Shown: positions 8,241 to 17,966, counted from the first letter of the stretch. The stretch is DNA of 64,000 nucleotides from Streptomyces sp. NBC_01267 (GCF_036241575.1 NZ_CP108456.1:1-64000), one strand, 5' to 3'. Program-made: numbers and translations. The notes: generated by a model from the letters alone, not told the origin.

Positions 8241-8837
8241 TCACCGCTCGGCGCACTCGGCCGGGCCAACAGGAGCCATCCGGCGCGCCAGGCGGACGAT
8301 GTGCCCGCGCACGTCGGCGTCCTCGTCCGGGGCCGAGCCGAGGATCAGTTGGCTGATCTGGGGGAACACCGTGGGCAGGATGGCGACCCCGATGAGGGCC
8401 AGCAGGGTGTTCGCGGCCCGGCTGTCGGGCTCGGTACCCAGGGCCTTGGCCAGGGTCTCGACGCTCGCCCGGTAGCGGGCTGCCCGGCTCTGCTTGTCCG
8501 GCAGGTCGCCCGCGTCGTAGTACAGCGCTTCCCACATCATCAGGCGGAGCAGCTGCGGGTTCTGCTGGTGCAGGTCGTAGATCCGGCCGGCGTATTCGGC
8601 CGGGTCCCCGGTGGGCGGACCCAGCAGCGTGGCGTGCTCGGTCACGGCCTCGGAGACGACGGCGGCGAAGAGCTTCTCCTTGCTGCCGAAGTAGCCGTAG
8701 ATCCGCTCCTTGTTGGCACCTGCCTGCTCGGCGATCCGGCTGACGCGGGCGCCTGCCATGCCGTGCGCGGCGAATTCCTCGCGGGCAGCGGCCAGGAGAC
8801 GGGCGGGAGTTCCTACAGATTGTCCACTTCGAGGCAT
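8241..8837 (-). CDS. TetR family transcriptional regulator
   Basis: 198 aa. The N-terminal HTH is typical: 'RLLAAAREEFAAHGMAGARV' followed by 'SRIAEQAGANKERIYGYFGS'. The C-terminal region resembles TetR_C_17-like domains. A 10-bp inverted repeat lies just upstream between this gene and the divergent ketosynthase gene, so it probably represses itself and the ketosynthase. Confidence 0.85.
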   Translation of the reverse strand: MPRSGQSVGTPARLLAAAREEFAAHGMAGARVSRIAEQAGANKERIYGYFGSKEKLFAAVVSEAVTEHATLLGPPTGDPAEYAGRIYDLHQQNPQLLRLMMWEALYYDAGDLPDKQSRAARYRASVETLAKALGTEPDSRAANTLLALIGVAILPTVFPQISQLILGSAPDEDADVRGHIVRLARRMAPVGPAECAER

Positions 8838-8851
8838 GTGGCAATCCTACA

Positions 8852-8877
8852 TAGCCAACCAGATGGTTGGTTGGCTA
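8852..8877. promoter_or_regulatory. TetR operator between regulator and ketosynthase
   Basis: TAGCCAACCA (8852-8861) is repeated in inverse orientation as TGGTTGGCTA (8868-8877), with a 6-nt spacer. It is located 15 bp upstream of the TetR start and about 90 bp upstream of the ketosynthase start. Confidence 0.65.
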
Positions 8878-8966
8878 CCGTGTGGATCATGACAGCGGTC
8901 GGCGGCAGTCGGTCTTCCGGCTCCGACAGCTGCGTAACGGCGCTGCCGGAAAGGAGAGTTGAGTCC

Positions 8967-10184
8967 GTGACTGATGCAGGGGTCTGGGTGACCGGTCTCG
9001 GGGCGACCACGCCGCTGGGAGGTGATCTGGCGTCCACCTGGTCCGCCATGCAGGCGGGTCGGAACGGAGTCGGGGTACTGGACGACAGCTGGGCCGCGGG
9101 GCTGCCGGTCCGGCTGGCGGCCCGGATGCGGGTGGACCCGGCGACGGTCATGCGGCGTACCGAGGCCCGCCGCCTGGACCGGTGCGAGCAGGCGGCGATG
9201 GTCGGTGCCCGGGAGGCCTGGGCCGATGCCGGGTGCCCGGAGGCCGATCCGGAGCGGGTGGCCGTCGTGATCGGTACGGGTGTCGGCGGCGTGGTGTCGT
9301 TGCTCGACCAGGACGACAACCTGGAGAACTTCGGGCCGCGCAAGGTCTCCCCGCACACCGTGCCCATGCTGATGGCCAACGGTCCTGCGGCCTGGGTGAG
9401 CATCGACCTGGGGGCTCAGGGCGGATCCCACACCCCCGTCAGCGCGTGCGCGTCCGGGGCCGAGGCCATCGCCGTCGGACTCGATCTGATCCGTCTCGGC
9501 CGTGCCGACGTGGTCGTGGCCGGAGGCGCGGAGGCGTGTCTGCACGGGCTGCCGCTGGCCGGGTTCGCGCAGATGATGGCGCTGTCCACGACGAACGACG
9601 ATCCGGAACGGGCGTCCCGGCCCTTCGACGCGGACCGCAACGGCTTCGTGCTGGGCGAAGGCGCCGCGGTACTGGTGCTGGAGCGTGCGGAGTTCGCCCG
9701 GTCCCGTGGTGCTCGGGCCCACGGCGTGCTCGCCGGTGCCGGGGTGACGTCCAGCGCGCAGCACATCACGGCCTCGGACCCGAAGGGGCAGACGCGGGCC
9801 ATGCGCATGGCCCTGGGTGCGGGCGGGCTGGCGCCCGAGGACGTCGGTCTCGTACATGCGCACGCGACGTCCACTCCGCAGGGCGACCTGGCGGAGGCGC
9901 AGGCCGTCACCGAGGCCGTCGGTACGCACCCGGTGGTCACCGCCACGAAGTCGATGACGGGGCATCTCCTGGGCGCGTCCGGCGCCCTGGGGGCGATCGT
10001 GACCGTCCTCGCGCTGCGGGACGGGCTCGTCCCGGCGACCCGGAATCTCGACAGGCTCGACCCGGCCGTCGGCCTCGACGTCGTCTCCGGCGGTCCCCGC
10101 CGGGGAAACTGGACCGCCGGGGTGGCCAATTCCTTCGGCTTCGGCGGGCACAACGTGTCGCTGGCCTTCGTCCCGGCCGGCTGA
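8967..10184 (+). CDS. Stand-alone beta-ketoacyl synthase, FabF/KAS II type
   Basis: 405 aa from the GTG at 8967, chosen because AAGGAGAG lies at 8951 and the protein then begins at the family's usual strand 'VWVTGLGATTPLGGD'. The active-site triad is complete: Cys161 in 'VSACASGAEA', His299 in 'HATSTPQGDLAEAQ' and His333 in 'KSMTGHLLGASG'. It condenses malonyl-ACP with acyl-ACP. No chain-length factor, ACP or reductase gene is adjacent, so it must work with carriers encoded elsewhere, possibly the ACPs at 24 or 38.9 kb. It is separated from the core cluster by the winged-helix pair B, so membership in the pathway is uncertain. Confidence 0.88.
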   Translation: MTDAGVWVTGLGATTPLGGDLASTWSAMQAGRNGVGVLDDSWAAGLPVRLAARMRVDPATVMRRTEARRLDRCEQAAMVGAREAWADAGCPEADPERVAVVIGTGVGGVVSLLDQDDNLENFGPRKVSPHTVPMLMANGPAAWVSIDLGAQGGSHTPVSACASGAEAIAVGLDLIRLGRADVVVAGGAEACLHGLPLAGFAQMMALSTTNDDPERASRPFDADRNGFVLGEGAAVLVLERAEFARSRGARAHGVLAGAGVTSSAQHITASDPKGQTRAMRMALGAGGLAPEDVGLVHAHATSTPQGDLAEAQAVTEAVGTHPVVTATKSMTGHLLGASGALGAIVTVLALRDGLVPATRNLDRLDPAVGLDVVSGGPRRGNWTAGVANSFGFGGHNVSLAFVPAG

Positions 10185-10349
10185 ACAAGCCCCGGTCGAC
10201 AGAGAAAACGGCAGGAAGCGACAGGAGAGAACGCACGGCCGGTGGCCCCGAAGGGCGCACCGGCCGGCGGTCTCAGGCCTTGCGGGCCTTCGGGCATGAA
10301 CGGGATGAGAAGGGCCACCGGCAGTCCCGGCACCAGCCAGGGGGCCGCG

Positions 10350-10763
10350 CTACGCGACCTGGAGGTTGGGCCGTCCCGCGGTGGGCGGGGCGACGGCGTA
10401 CGAGGGCAGCCTGAGGTTGGGGACCTGACCGCTCTTGATGTCCAGGAGCGTCTGGCGGAAGGCGGCTTCCATGTCCTCGTGGCTGCGGTACTTCGCCGCG
10501 AGCGGGTGCAGCCGGTAACTGTTGCCGCGGCGTTCGCCGTTGCGCGGGCGCAGCACGATGTTGAGCTCGCACAGCGGCGCGATGAGGTTGCTGACGGCCT
10601 GCGGAGTGATGTTGTACTCCGCGGCCATGTCCTTCTGCCGCACGGGCAGCTGGCCGCCGAACTCCGAGCGGTAGAGCAGGTACTGGAGGAACTTGACCCC
10701 GGCTCCGGAGATCGGAAGTGCCCAGATGCGCTCGGAGATGAGGGGGGACATGACCTCAGCCAT
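10350..10763 (-). CDS. MarR-like winged-helix protein (pair B, second gene)
   Basis: 137 aa from the ATG at 10763 with AGGAAGG upstream. The HTH region is 'RQKDMAAEYNITPQAVSNLI', followed by a wing 'IVLRPRNGERRGNSYRLHPL'. It matches the layout of the gene at 1775-2191 in size and wing. Transcribed together with the RepL-like gene 40 bp upstream. It lies convergent to the ketosynthase gene. Confidence 0.6.
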   Translation of the reverse strand: MAEVMSPLISERIWALPISGAGVKFLQYLLYRSEFGGQLPVRQKDMAAEYNITPQAVSNLIAPLCELNIVLRPRNGERRGNSYRLHPLAAKYRSHEDMEAAFRQTLLDIKSGQVPNLRLPSYAVAPPTAGRPNLQVA

Positions 10764-10802
10764 CAATACGCCTTCCTGCCAGGATTGTCGTCGGTCGCGC
10801 GG

Positions 10803-11489
10803 TCACCCAGTGTGCCTCTGTCCGTCATAGGGCGCCTGTGGGCCGAAGTCCAGTTCCAGTTCCTGCTGTTGGACCTCGGGGCCCACGGAGTGCGGGAACT
10901 CGGACGGTTCGCGGTCCTTGAGATCGGCGAGCACCTCGTGCTGGGCGGTGCTTCCGCCCTGGAACCACAGTCGTACGTTGAGGCGGATCCTGCCGTGTCC
11001 GGCCGGTTCGATCCAGTGGTACTCGCACAGGGCCTTGATGGCCCGGTTCACCGTGGACCGGGTGATCTGTTTGCCGCCCTTGCGGGCCGCGAGGGTGTTC
11101 AGTCCGTCGGTGATCTGCTGCTGGGTGTACTGGGCGGTGCCTGATCCGGGGACCTGTCCCCCGGCGACGAACAGGAAGACGCAGAGCTGGCTCTTGGTGA
11201 TGCTGTTGGCGACCGCGAGCTGGGCCAGGAGCTGGGTGAACCAGTTGCTGGCGAGGCTGTATCCGGCGCCGCCCGCCATGTCGTGCACGGTCCGGCGTTC
11301 GGGTTCGTACTCGAAGGTGACGCCCTTGAGCCTGCGGCTGCTCCGGGGGCCCTCGGATTCCTCGGCGGCCTGTCCGAGCTGTTTGCCGAGGGTGGCCAGG
11401 ATGTCGTCGAACCCGGAGTTCTCTTCGGCCGAGGAGGGAACGGCGCGCGGCCCGGCCGGTCGTCGGCGGGCGGGCGGATCAGGTGACAC
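10803..11489 (-). CDS. RepL/winged-helix replication-like protein (pair B, first gene)
   Basis: 228 aa from the GTG at 11489, with a strong GAGGAGG. A proline- and arginine-rich start is followed by 'TVHDMAGGAGYSLASNWFTQ', a winged-helix core 'TQQQITDGLNTLAARKGGKQ' with 'ITRSTVNRAIKALCEYHWIE', and an acidic tail. The arrangement parallels the gene at 1119-1781. The upstream region holds four AAATCAAC-type repeats that could be iterons or operators. A replication or transcription role is inferred. Confidence 0.6.
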   Translation of the reverse strand: MSPDPPARRRPAGPRAVPSSAEENSGFDDILATLGKQLGQAAEESEGPRSSRRLKGVTFEYEPERRTVHDMAGGAGYSLASNWFTQLLAQLAVANSITKSQLCVFLFVAGGQVPGSGTAQYTQQQITDGLNTLAARKGGKQITRSTVNRAIKALCEYHWIEPAGHGRIRLNVRLWFQGGSTAQHEVLADLKDREPSEFPHSVGPEVQQQELELDFGPQAPYDGQRHTG

Positions 11490-12215
11490 ATGACCTCCTC
11501 TTGTTGCTCGGGCAGTGCAGACAGTAGCTCATAAATCAACCGGTGCTTGTCTTTTGCGGCTGCGGCGCGGTGAATCCTGGACCCGTTGGGACGGGTTGCT
11601 GCGGTGTCCGAAAATTACGCAACCACAGGTTGATTTTTAGTGCCTGATGGACCCAGAAATCAACTGCTCCTTGTTTTGTGTTGTCCTCGGCGGCACATTT
11701 CAGCCTCGACGGCCCCTCCGGAAGGGCCCGAACGGCAGCGGTACGCACAGTCGTGACCTGCGTCGATTCGAGTGACGATGCCGCCGATCAGAACTCAAGC
11801 AGCAGTTGATTAATCCGCCAAATGTGACGGCCAGAGCTACATCCGACACCCCGAAATGTGCTCCCCAGGACAACATGGCCTTCGCATCGGTGCAGGTCAG
11901 AGTGGGTACGGCGGCGCGCGTCTCTTACACTAAGAGCCAGCACCCGCAAGTCTCCCCGCAGCACACTCACTGCTCCGCTTCCCTGACCCGCAGTCAGGAA
12001 CGCCGACATGAACGGCGGTACAGGTCGGCGAGGAGCGCCGGTGGTCACCGGTACCCCCATGCACCGCAACCCCCACACGTCCTTTGGTCGGTGAGTGTCA
12101 CCCGCAGTCGCGCACGCGGGATCAGTCCCCGTCGGGGCACCGCAGGCCCGGAGGGCCGAGGAGCTGCCGACCCTGGGCGCACCCGGTGCTCCGGGGGACG
12201 TTGCGGCCCGGCCCC
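11490..12215. other. Non-coding, locally AT-richer region with repeats
   Basis: No credible gene. AAATCAAC occurs at 11533-11540 and 11657-11664 within two similar 20-bp blocks (AAATCAACCGGTGCTTGTC and AAATCAACTGCTCCTTGTT). Its reverse complement form GTTGATT occurs at 11629 and 11805. This is the spacing and composition of an iteron or multi-operator region serving the adjacent RepL-like gene. The remainder up to the acetolactate synthase 3' end shows only small hairpins. Confidence 0.5.
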
Positions 12216-14105
12216 TCAGTCGTCCTGGTTGCTGCCGAAGTCGGGGCACACGTCCCTGGCGGCCATGATGTTGTCGTTGGAGGTACCGGCGGCGACCATC
12301 GGCCAGACCATCGCGTTCTCGTGGACGATGAAGTCGATGACGACGGGGCGGTCGTTGACCGCGTTGGCCTCCTCGATGGCCTTGTCCAGGTCCTCGGGAC
12401 GCTCACAGCGGATCGCGTGGCAGCCCATCGCCTGCGAGAGCTTCACGAAGTCCGGGACCCTGGTGCCTGCTCCGGGCTGTGTGCCGTCCACCTCCGGACC
12501 GCTGTGCAGCACGGTGTTGGAGTAGCGCTGGCCGTAGAAGAGGGTCTGCCACTGCCGCACCATGCCCAGGACGCCGTTGTTGATGATCGCGACCTTGATC
12601 GGGATGTGGTTGAGCGCGCAGGTGGTCAGTTCCTGATTGGTCATCTGGAAGCAGCCGTCGCCGTCGATGGCCCAGACGGTGCGTTCCGGCATGCCGGCCT
12701 TGGCGCCCATCGCGGCCGGGACCGCGTAGCCCATCGTTCCGGCGCCGCCGGAGTTCAGCCAGGTGGCGGGCCGCTCGTGGTCGAGGAAGTGGGCGGCCCA
12801 CATCTGGTGCTGTCCCACGCCCGACACGAAGATGGTGTCCTCCGGGGCGAGCCGGCCCACGCGCTCGATGACCTGCTGCGGGGCGAGCGAGCCGTCCTCG
12901 GGCACCTGGTAGCCCAGGGGATACGTGTCGCTCCAGAAGCGGAGGTCGTTCCACCAGGCGCTGTAGTCACCCCGGTTGCCCTCGCTGTGCTCGGCCCCGA
13001 CGGCCTGGATCAGATCGGCGATGACCTCGCGGGCATCCCCGACGATCGGTATGTCGGCGGCGCGGTTCTTGCCGATCTCCGCCGGGTCGATGTCGGCGTG
13101 CACGACCTTGGCGTACGGGGCGAAGCTGTCCAGCCTGCCGGTGACACGGTCGTCGAAGCGGGCTCCGAGGGCGACGATCAGGTCGGCCTTCTGCAGCGCG
13201 GCCACCGCGGTGACCGCGCCGTGCATGCCCGGCATCCCCACATGCAGCGGGTGGCTGTCGGGGAACGCGCCCAGCGCCATGAGTGTGGTGGTGACGGGCG
13301 CCCCGGTCAGCTCGGCGAGGGTCCTCAACTCGGCCGTCGCCTGCGCCTTGAGGACTCCGCCGCCGACATAGAGGACAGGCCGCTCGGCGGTCGTGATCAG
13401 CCGGGCTGCCTCACGGATCTGCTTCGCGTGCGGCTTCGCCGTCGGACGGTAGCCGGGAAGGTCCAGCTGGGGCGGCCAGGAGAAGTCCGTGTCCGACTGG
13501 AGCGCGTCCTTGGTGATGTCCACCAGGACCGGCCCCGGGCGTCCCGTGGAAGCGATGTGGAACGCCTCCGCGACCGTCCTCGCGATGTCGTCGGCGTCCT
13601 TCACGAGGAAGTTGTGCTTGGTGATCGGCATGGAGATGCCGACGATGTCCACTTCCTGGAAGGCGTCCTTCCCGAGGAGGTCCGAGGGCACCTGCCCGGT
13701 GATGGCGACCATCGGTACGGAGTCGAGATACGCGTCCGCGATCGGGGTCACGAGGTTGGTGGCGCCGGGGCCGCTGGTGGCCATGCAGACCCCGACCTTG
13801 CCGGTGGCCTGGGCGTAACCGGTGGCCGCGTGGCCCGCGCCCTGCTCGTGACGGACCAGGACGTGTCGCAGCCGGGTGGAGTCCATCATCGGGTCGTACG
13901 CCGGAAGGATCGCACCGCCCGGAATGCCGAACACCGTGTCGCAGCCGACCTCCTCCAGCGCGCGGATCAGGGCCTCGGCGCCGGTGAGGCGCTTGCCTTC
14001 CGTGGCGAAGGGGGCGTCCTTCATCTCGTCGGCGACACTGCCGGCGACACCGGAGTCGTGCAAGGTGCTTCCCATGACGACGTCGCCTCGCTTGCTCAGG
14101 ACCAT
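12216..14105 (-). CDS. ilvB: Acetolactate synthase large subunit
   Basis: 629 aa. It condenses two pyruvates (or pyruvate plus 2-oxobutyrate) in the first step of valine, leucine and isoleucine synthesis, using ThDP and FAD. The catalytic Glu is seen in '[20 protein letters not shown]', and the ThDP motif runs from '[14 protein letters not shown]' to '[10 protein letters not shown]'. Its start overlaps the end of the E2 gene by 10 bp, so it is the last gene of the bkd-like operon. No regulatory subunit (IlvN) gene is adjacent. In context it would raise the supply of 2-oxoisovalerate, feeding the dehydrogenase encoded by its neighbours and so isobutyryl-CoA. Confidence 0.92.
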   Translation of the reverse strand: MVLSKRGDVVMGSTLHDSGVAGSVADEMKDAPFATEGKRLTGAEALIRALEEVGCDTVFGIPGGAILPAYDPMMDSTRLRHVLVRHEQGAGHAATGYAQATGKVGVCMATSGPGATNLVTPIADAYLDSVPMVAITGQVPSDLLGKDAFQEVDIVGISMPITKHNFLVKDADDIARTVAEAFHIASTGRPGPVLVDITKDALQSDTDFSWPPQLDLPGYRPTAKPHAKQIREAARLITTAERPVLYVGGGVLKAQATAELRTLAELTGAPVTTTLMALGAFPDSHPLHVGMPGMHGAVTAVAALQKADLIVALGARFDDRVTGRLDSFAPYAKVVHADIDPAEIGKNRAADIPIVGDAREVIADLIQAVGAEHSEGNRGDYSAWWNDLRFWSDTYPLGYQVPEDGSLAPQQVIERVGRLAPEDTIFVSGVGQHQMWAAHFLDHERPATWLNSGGAGTMGYAVPAAMGAKAGMPERTVWAIDGDGCFQMTNQELTTCALNHIPIKVAIINNGVLGMVRQWQTLFYGQRYSNTVLHSGPEVDGTQPGAGTRVPDFVKLSQAMGCHAIRCERPEDLDKAIEEANAVNDRPVVIDFIVHENAMVWPMVAAGTSNDNIMAARDVCPDFGSNQDD

Positions 14106-15406
14106 GTGATCAACCTCTTCGGGTGCTCCAGGACTGCTGCGATGTCGGCGAGGAACTTCGAGCCGAGTTCGCCGTCGATGAGGCGGTGGTCGAAGGAGAG
14201 CGCCAGGGTGGTGACCTGGCGGGGCTTGACCTTGCCCTTGTGGACCCAGGGCTGGAGCTTGATCGCGCCGACCGCGAGGATCGCGGACTCGCCCGGGTTG
14301 AGGATCGGCGTGCCGGTGTCGACGCCGAAGACGCCCACGTTGGTGATGGTCACCGTGCCGCCCTGCATCGCCGCAGGCGACGTCTTGCCCTCGCGGGCCG
14401 TGGCGACCAGCTCGCCCAGCGAACGGGCCAGCTCCGGCAGGGTCTTGGCGTGCGCGTCCTTGATGTTCGGCACGAGGAGACCCCGCGGGGTGGCCGCGGC
14501 GATGCCCAGGTTCACGTAGTGCTTCTGGACGATCTCCTGGTTCGCCTCGTCCCAGGCCGAGTTCACCGCAGGGTTACGCCGGACCGCGACCAGCACCGCC
14601 TTCGCGATCAGCAGCAGCGGGTTCACCCGCAGCCCCTCGAACTCCCGGTCCAGCTTCAGCTCCGCGACCAGCTTCATCGTGCGCGTCACATCGAGCGTCA
14701 CGAACTCCGTCACATGCGGCGCCGTGAACGCACTGTCCACCATCGCCTGCGCCGTCACCTTCCGAACGCCCCTGACCGCGATACGGGTCTCCCGGGCATC
14801 GGAGAGGCCCGTATCCGGGATGTCGGAGGACACGAGGGGCGCGGGGGCCACCACCGCATTCGCCTCCTGCTCCGGAGCGCAGGCCGCGTGTACGTCCTCG
14901 CGGGTGACGATCCCGTCCGGACCCGACGGCCTCACCGTCGCCAGATCGACTCCGAGGTCCTTGGCCAGCTTGCGGACCGGCGGCTTCGCCAGCGGACGTA
15001 CGACGCCTCCGTTGATCCCACCCACCACGGACACCGGGGTCCCCTTGCGGGCCCGCCGCGTGGTGGAGGACTCGGCGACGCCGTACCCGACGAGCACCGG
15101 CTGACGTCCCTGCGGCGGCGCCTCGTCGGCCTGCTCCGGGACGGCGGCGAGGGGACGTGTGGTCTCCCCCGCGGTAGCCACCGTGATGATCGGGGTGCCC
15201 ACCGCGACGGTCGTGCCCTCGGGGAAGAACAGCTCCCCGACCGTGCCGGTGAAGGGAATGGGCAGCTCGACCGCCGCCTTCGCCGTCTCGACCTCGCACA
15301 CGACCTGGCCGTCCGTCACCGTGTCACCCGGTGCGACGTACCACTTGAGAATCTCCGCCTCAGCCAAGCCCTCGCCCACATCGGGCATCTTGAACTCGCG
15401 AACCAT
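14096..15406 (-). CDS. Branched-chain 2-oxoacid dehydrogenase E2 (dihydrolipoyl acyltransferase)
   Basis: 436 aa. The N-terminal lipoyl domain has the modified lysine in '[16 protein letters not shown]'. A peripheral-subunit binding domain follows at about residues 135-170 ('[20 protein letters not shown]'). The C-terminal acyltransferase domain carries '[16 protein letters not shown]' (HRxxDG). It transfers the acyl group from E1 to CoA, giving isobutyryl-, isovaleryl- or 2-methylbutyryl-CoA. Encoded between E1-beta and IlvB, all on one strand. No E3 gene is nearby, so the housekeeping E3 must serve. Confidence 0.9.
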   Translation of the reverse strand: MVREFKMPDVGEGLAEAEILKWYVAPGDTVTDGQVVCEVETAKAAVELPIPFTGTVGELFFPEGTTVAVGTPIITVATAGETTRPLAAVPEQADEAPPQGRQPVLVGYGVAESSTTRRARKGTPVSVVGGINGGVVRPLAKPPVRKLAKDLGVDLATVRPSGPDGIVTREDVHAACAPEQEANAVVAPAPLVSSDIPDTGLSDARETRIAVRGVRKVTAQAMVDSAFTAPHVTEFVTLDVTRTMKLVAELKLDREFEGLRVNPLLLIAKAVLVAVRRNPAVNSAWDEANQEIVQKHYVNLGIAAATPRGLLVPNIKDAHAKTLPELARSLGELVATAREGKTSPAAMQGGTVTITNVGVFGVDTGTPILNPGESAILAVGAIKLQPWVHKGKVKPRQVTTLALSFDHRLIDGELGSKFLADIAAVLEHPKRLITWS

Positions 15407-15419
15407 GGCTCAGCTCTCC

Positions 15420-16400
15420 TCAGTACGCCAACGAGCGGTCGACGGCATCGAGTACCCGGTCCAGGCCCGGCAGGTATTCCTGTTCGAGCCGGGCCGGTGG
15501 ATACGGCGAGTGGTACCCGCCGACCCGCAGCACCGGTGCCTCCAGGTGGTAGAAGCACCGCTCGGTGATCCGGGCGGCGATCTCCGCGCCCGATCCGAAG
15601 AACACCGGCGCCTCGTGCACGATCACGAGCCGTCGCGTCTTCTGCACGGAGGTCTGCACCGCGTCGAAGTCCAGGGGAGACACCGAGCGCAGATCCAGTA
15701 CCTCCAGCGACCTGCCCTCCGCTGCCGCCGCTGCCGCCGCGTCCAGGCAGACCTTGACCATCGGGCCGTACGCGGCGAGCGTCAGGTCCGATCCCTCACG
15801 GGCGACCTGCGCGGCGTGCAGGGAGGCCGGGGCGGTCCCGGTGTCGACCTCGCCCTTGTCCCAGTACCGCCGCTTCGGTTCGAGGAAGATGACCGGGTCG
15901 TCGCTCGCGATGGCCTGCCGCATCATCCAGTAGGCGTCCGAGGGGTTGGACGGCGAGACGACCTTCAGGCCCGCCACGTGCGCGAAGAGCGCCTCGGGCG
16001 ACTCGGAGTGGTGCTCGACCGCGCCGATGCCACCGCCGTACGGGATACGGATCACGACCGGGAGCTTGATCTTGCCGAGCGCACGGGCGTGCATCTTCGC
16101 CAGCTGCGTGACGATCTGGTCGTACGCCGGGAAGACGAAACCGTCGAACTGGATCTCCACCACCGGGCGATAGCCCCGCAGAGCCAACCCGATCGCCGTA
16201 CCCACGATCCCGGACTCGGCGAGCGGGGTGTCGATGACCCGGCCCTCACCGAAGTCCTTGTGCAGTCCGTCCGTGACCCGGAAGACACCGCCGAGCCTGC
16301 CGATGTCCTCGCCCATGAGCAGGACCTTGGGGTCGTCCTCCATCGCCTTGCGCAGCGACTCGTTGAGCGCCTTCGCGAGGGGCAACGTCGTTACGGTCAT
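15420..16400 (-). CDS. Branched-chain 2-oxoacid dehydrogenase E1 beta subunit
   Basis: 326 aa from the ATG at 16400. Typical E1-beta sequences are seen: 'LLMGEDIGRLGGVFRVTDGL', 'EIQFDGFVFPAYDQIV', 'PYGGGIGAVEHHSESPEALF' and 'VVSPSNPSDAYWMMRQAI'. With E1-alpha it decarboxylates branched 2-oxoacids. Two bases separate it from the E1-alpha stop, so the subunits are translated together. Long upstream frames are shadows of the E1-alpha gene. Confidence 0.9.
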   Translation of the reverse strand: MTVTTLPLAKALNESLRKAMEDDPKVLLMGEDIGRLGGVFRVTDGLHKDFGEGRVIDTPLAESGIVGTAIGLALRGYRPVVEIQFDGFVFPAYDQIVTQLAKMHARALGKIKLPVVIRIPYGGGIGAVEHHSESPEALFAHVAGLKVVSPSNPSDAYWMMRQAIASDDPVIFLEPKRRYWDKGEVDTGTAPASLHAAQVAREGSDLTLAAYGPMVKVCLDAAAAAAAEGRSLEVLDLRSVSPLDFDAVQTSVQKTRRLVIVHEAPVFFGSGAEIAARITERCFYHLEAPVLRVGGYHSPYPPARLEQEYLPGLDRVLDAVDRSLAY

Positions 16401-16402
16401 GG

Positions 16403-17482
16403 CTACTTGGCCTCCCGGTCCGTGAAGGACGCCTGATACGCCGCGAAGTCCGCCCGCTCCTCGTCCACCAGCGCATGGCCGTCCGCGTAGACGTGGGCGA
16501 AGATGTTCCCGGGGGGAGGTTCGGCGGTCTCCCGCAGGTCCGTGCGCAGTCGGCTCGCACGCTCCTCGCACCGGGTGTCGACGTCGGCGAAGAACGCTTC
16601 GTCGGCCCAGCCCCTGGACTCCAGCAGCGCCCTGACGCGGGCCAGCGGGTCCTTCGCGCGCCAGTGTTCGAGCTCCTCGCTGTCCCGGTAGCGGATCGGG
16701 TCGTCGGACGTGGTGTGGGCGCCCATGCGGTACGTGAACGCCTCGATCAGGGTCGGGCCCTCGCCCGCACGCGCCCGCTCCAGCGCCTGCTTGGTGACGG
16801 CGAGGCAGGCGAGTACGTCGTTGCCGTCCACCCGGATGCCGGGGAAGCCGAAGCCGCGGGCGCGCTGGTACAGCGGCACCCGGGTCTGCCGTTCGTTGCC
16901 CTCGGAGATCGCCCACTGGTTGTTCTGGCAGAAGAAGACCACCGGGGCGTTGTAGACCGCGGCGAAGTTGAACGCCTCGCTCACATCGCCCTGGCTGGTC
17001 GCGCCGTCGCCGAAGCAGGTCAGGACGGCGCCCTCGGCACCGTCCTTGGCGGTGCCCATCGCGTAGCCGGTCGCGTGCAGCGTCTGCGAGCCGATGACCA
17101 GCGTGTAGAGGTGGAAGTTCTTCTCGGCCGGGTCCCAGCCGCCGTTGCTGACGCCGCGGAACATCCGCAGGAGGTGCAGCGGGTCGACGTCGCGGCACAG
17201 GGCGATCGCGTGGTCGCGGTAGCTGGGGAAGACGTAGTCGTCGTCCCGCAGGGCCCGGCCGGCGCCGATCTGCGCGGCCTCCTGGCCGAGCAGCGACGGC
17301 CACAGGCCCAGCTCCCCCTGCCGCTGCAGGGTCACACCTTCGCCGTCCATCCGGCGGCTCCACGCCATGTCGCGGTAGAGCTCACGCAGCCCGTCCGCCG
17401 AGACCTCGGCGTGGTACTCCGGATGTGAGACCAACTCCCCTTCCGGGGTGAGCAGTTGAACGGTATCGGCATCCGGTGTCAT
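16403..17482 (-). CDS. Branched-chain 2-oxoacid dehydrogenase E1 alpha subunit
   Basis: 359 aa. The ThDP motif is visible as 'CFGDGATSQGDVSEAFNFAA' ending in 'VVFFCQNNQWAISEG'; the phosphorylation-loop-like region is 'RMGAHTTSDDPIRYRDSEEL'. It is the first gene of the operon E1-alpha, E1-beta, E2, ilvB. In a pathway with a FabH-like starter enzyme, the complex would supply branched acyl-CoA primers. Upstream lies a leader of more than 400 bp with TTGAG-type repeats and, farther out, the triple palindrome array, suggesting special control of this operon. Confidence 0.9.
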   Translation of the reverse strand: MTPDADTVQLLTPEGELVSHPEYHAEVSADGLRELYRDMAWSRRMDGEGVTLQRQGELGLWPSLLGQEAAQIGAGRALRDDDYVFPSYRDHAIALCRDVDPLHLLRMFRGVSNGGWDPAEKNFHLYTLVIGSQTLHATGYAMGTAKDGAEGAVLTCFGDGATSQGDVSEAFNFAAVYNAPVVFFCQNNQWAISEGNERQTRVPLYQRARGFGFPGIRVDGNDVLACLAVTKQALERARAGEGPTLIEAFTYRMGAHTTSDDPIRYRDSEELEHWRAKDPLARVRALLESRGWADEAFFADVDTRCEERASRLRTDLRETAEPPPGNIFAHVYADGHALVDEERADFAAYQASFTDREAK

Positions 17483-17702
17483 CGCGGGTCCTCGCCGGCT
17501 GCAGCGGTCCGGGAGCGGGGTGCGACCGCCAGGGACGTCGTACGTTCATCGGGCGTTGTCACGCGAGCCTCCTAGCAGGCCGTGGGGGGACCGCTACGGT
17601 CCTTCTACAGACCATGGCCGGAGTGCGTGGAGTCCCACTCGAAGTCTCCTGAAGCTCACGGGCCTGTGTCGGTACGGGAAGTGTCGGTACGGGAGCGCCG
17701 GC

Positions 17703-17903
17703 TCAGTCGATGCCCCGCACGATGTGCGGATCGGCGGCGACGGCCGCGTCGTCGTCGGCCCCGGGAAGCCGCAGCGGAGGGGCGCCCACGGAGGCCGATG
17801 GACGGCCATGGGCGCGGACGTGGGCGTACGTGGGGGAGTACGTGTGGGCGTAGGCGTGGATGTGGCGGATCGGCTGGGTGAGGTTCTGCGGATCGTCGTT
17901 CAC
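17703..17903 (-). CDS. Possible short peptide gene, unknown
   Basis: A 66-aa frame from the GTG at 17903, which has AAGGGA eight bases upstream. It contains 'HIHAYAHTYSPTYAHVRAHG' and ends 'AAVAADPHIVRGID'. I recognise no family. It could be translated from the leader of the bkd-like operon, since it lies on the same strand downstream of the TTGAG repeats at 17967-17992. It could equally be chance coding in GC-rich DNA. Confidence 0.3.
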   Translation of the reverse strand: MNDDPQNLTQPIRHIHAYAHTYSPTYAHVRAHGRPSASVGAPPLRLPGADDDAAVAADPHIVRGID

Positions 17904-17966
17904 CGGTTCGTCCCTTCGTTGGACGTCGCTGTCCCGGGCGCCGAGCACTCGATCGGGCCACGGTGT

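Noticed and set aside
12084..15568. Long plus-strand frames opposite ilvB and the E2 gene
   Set aside because: The minus strand carries full catalytic motifs for acetolactate synthase and E2; the plus frames have no domain features.
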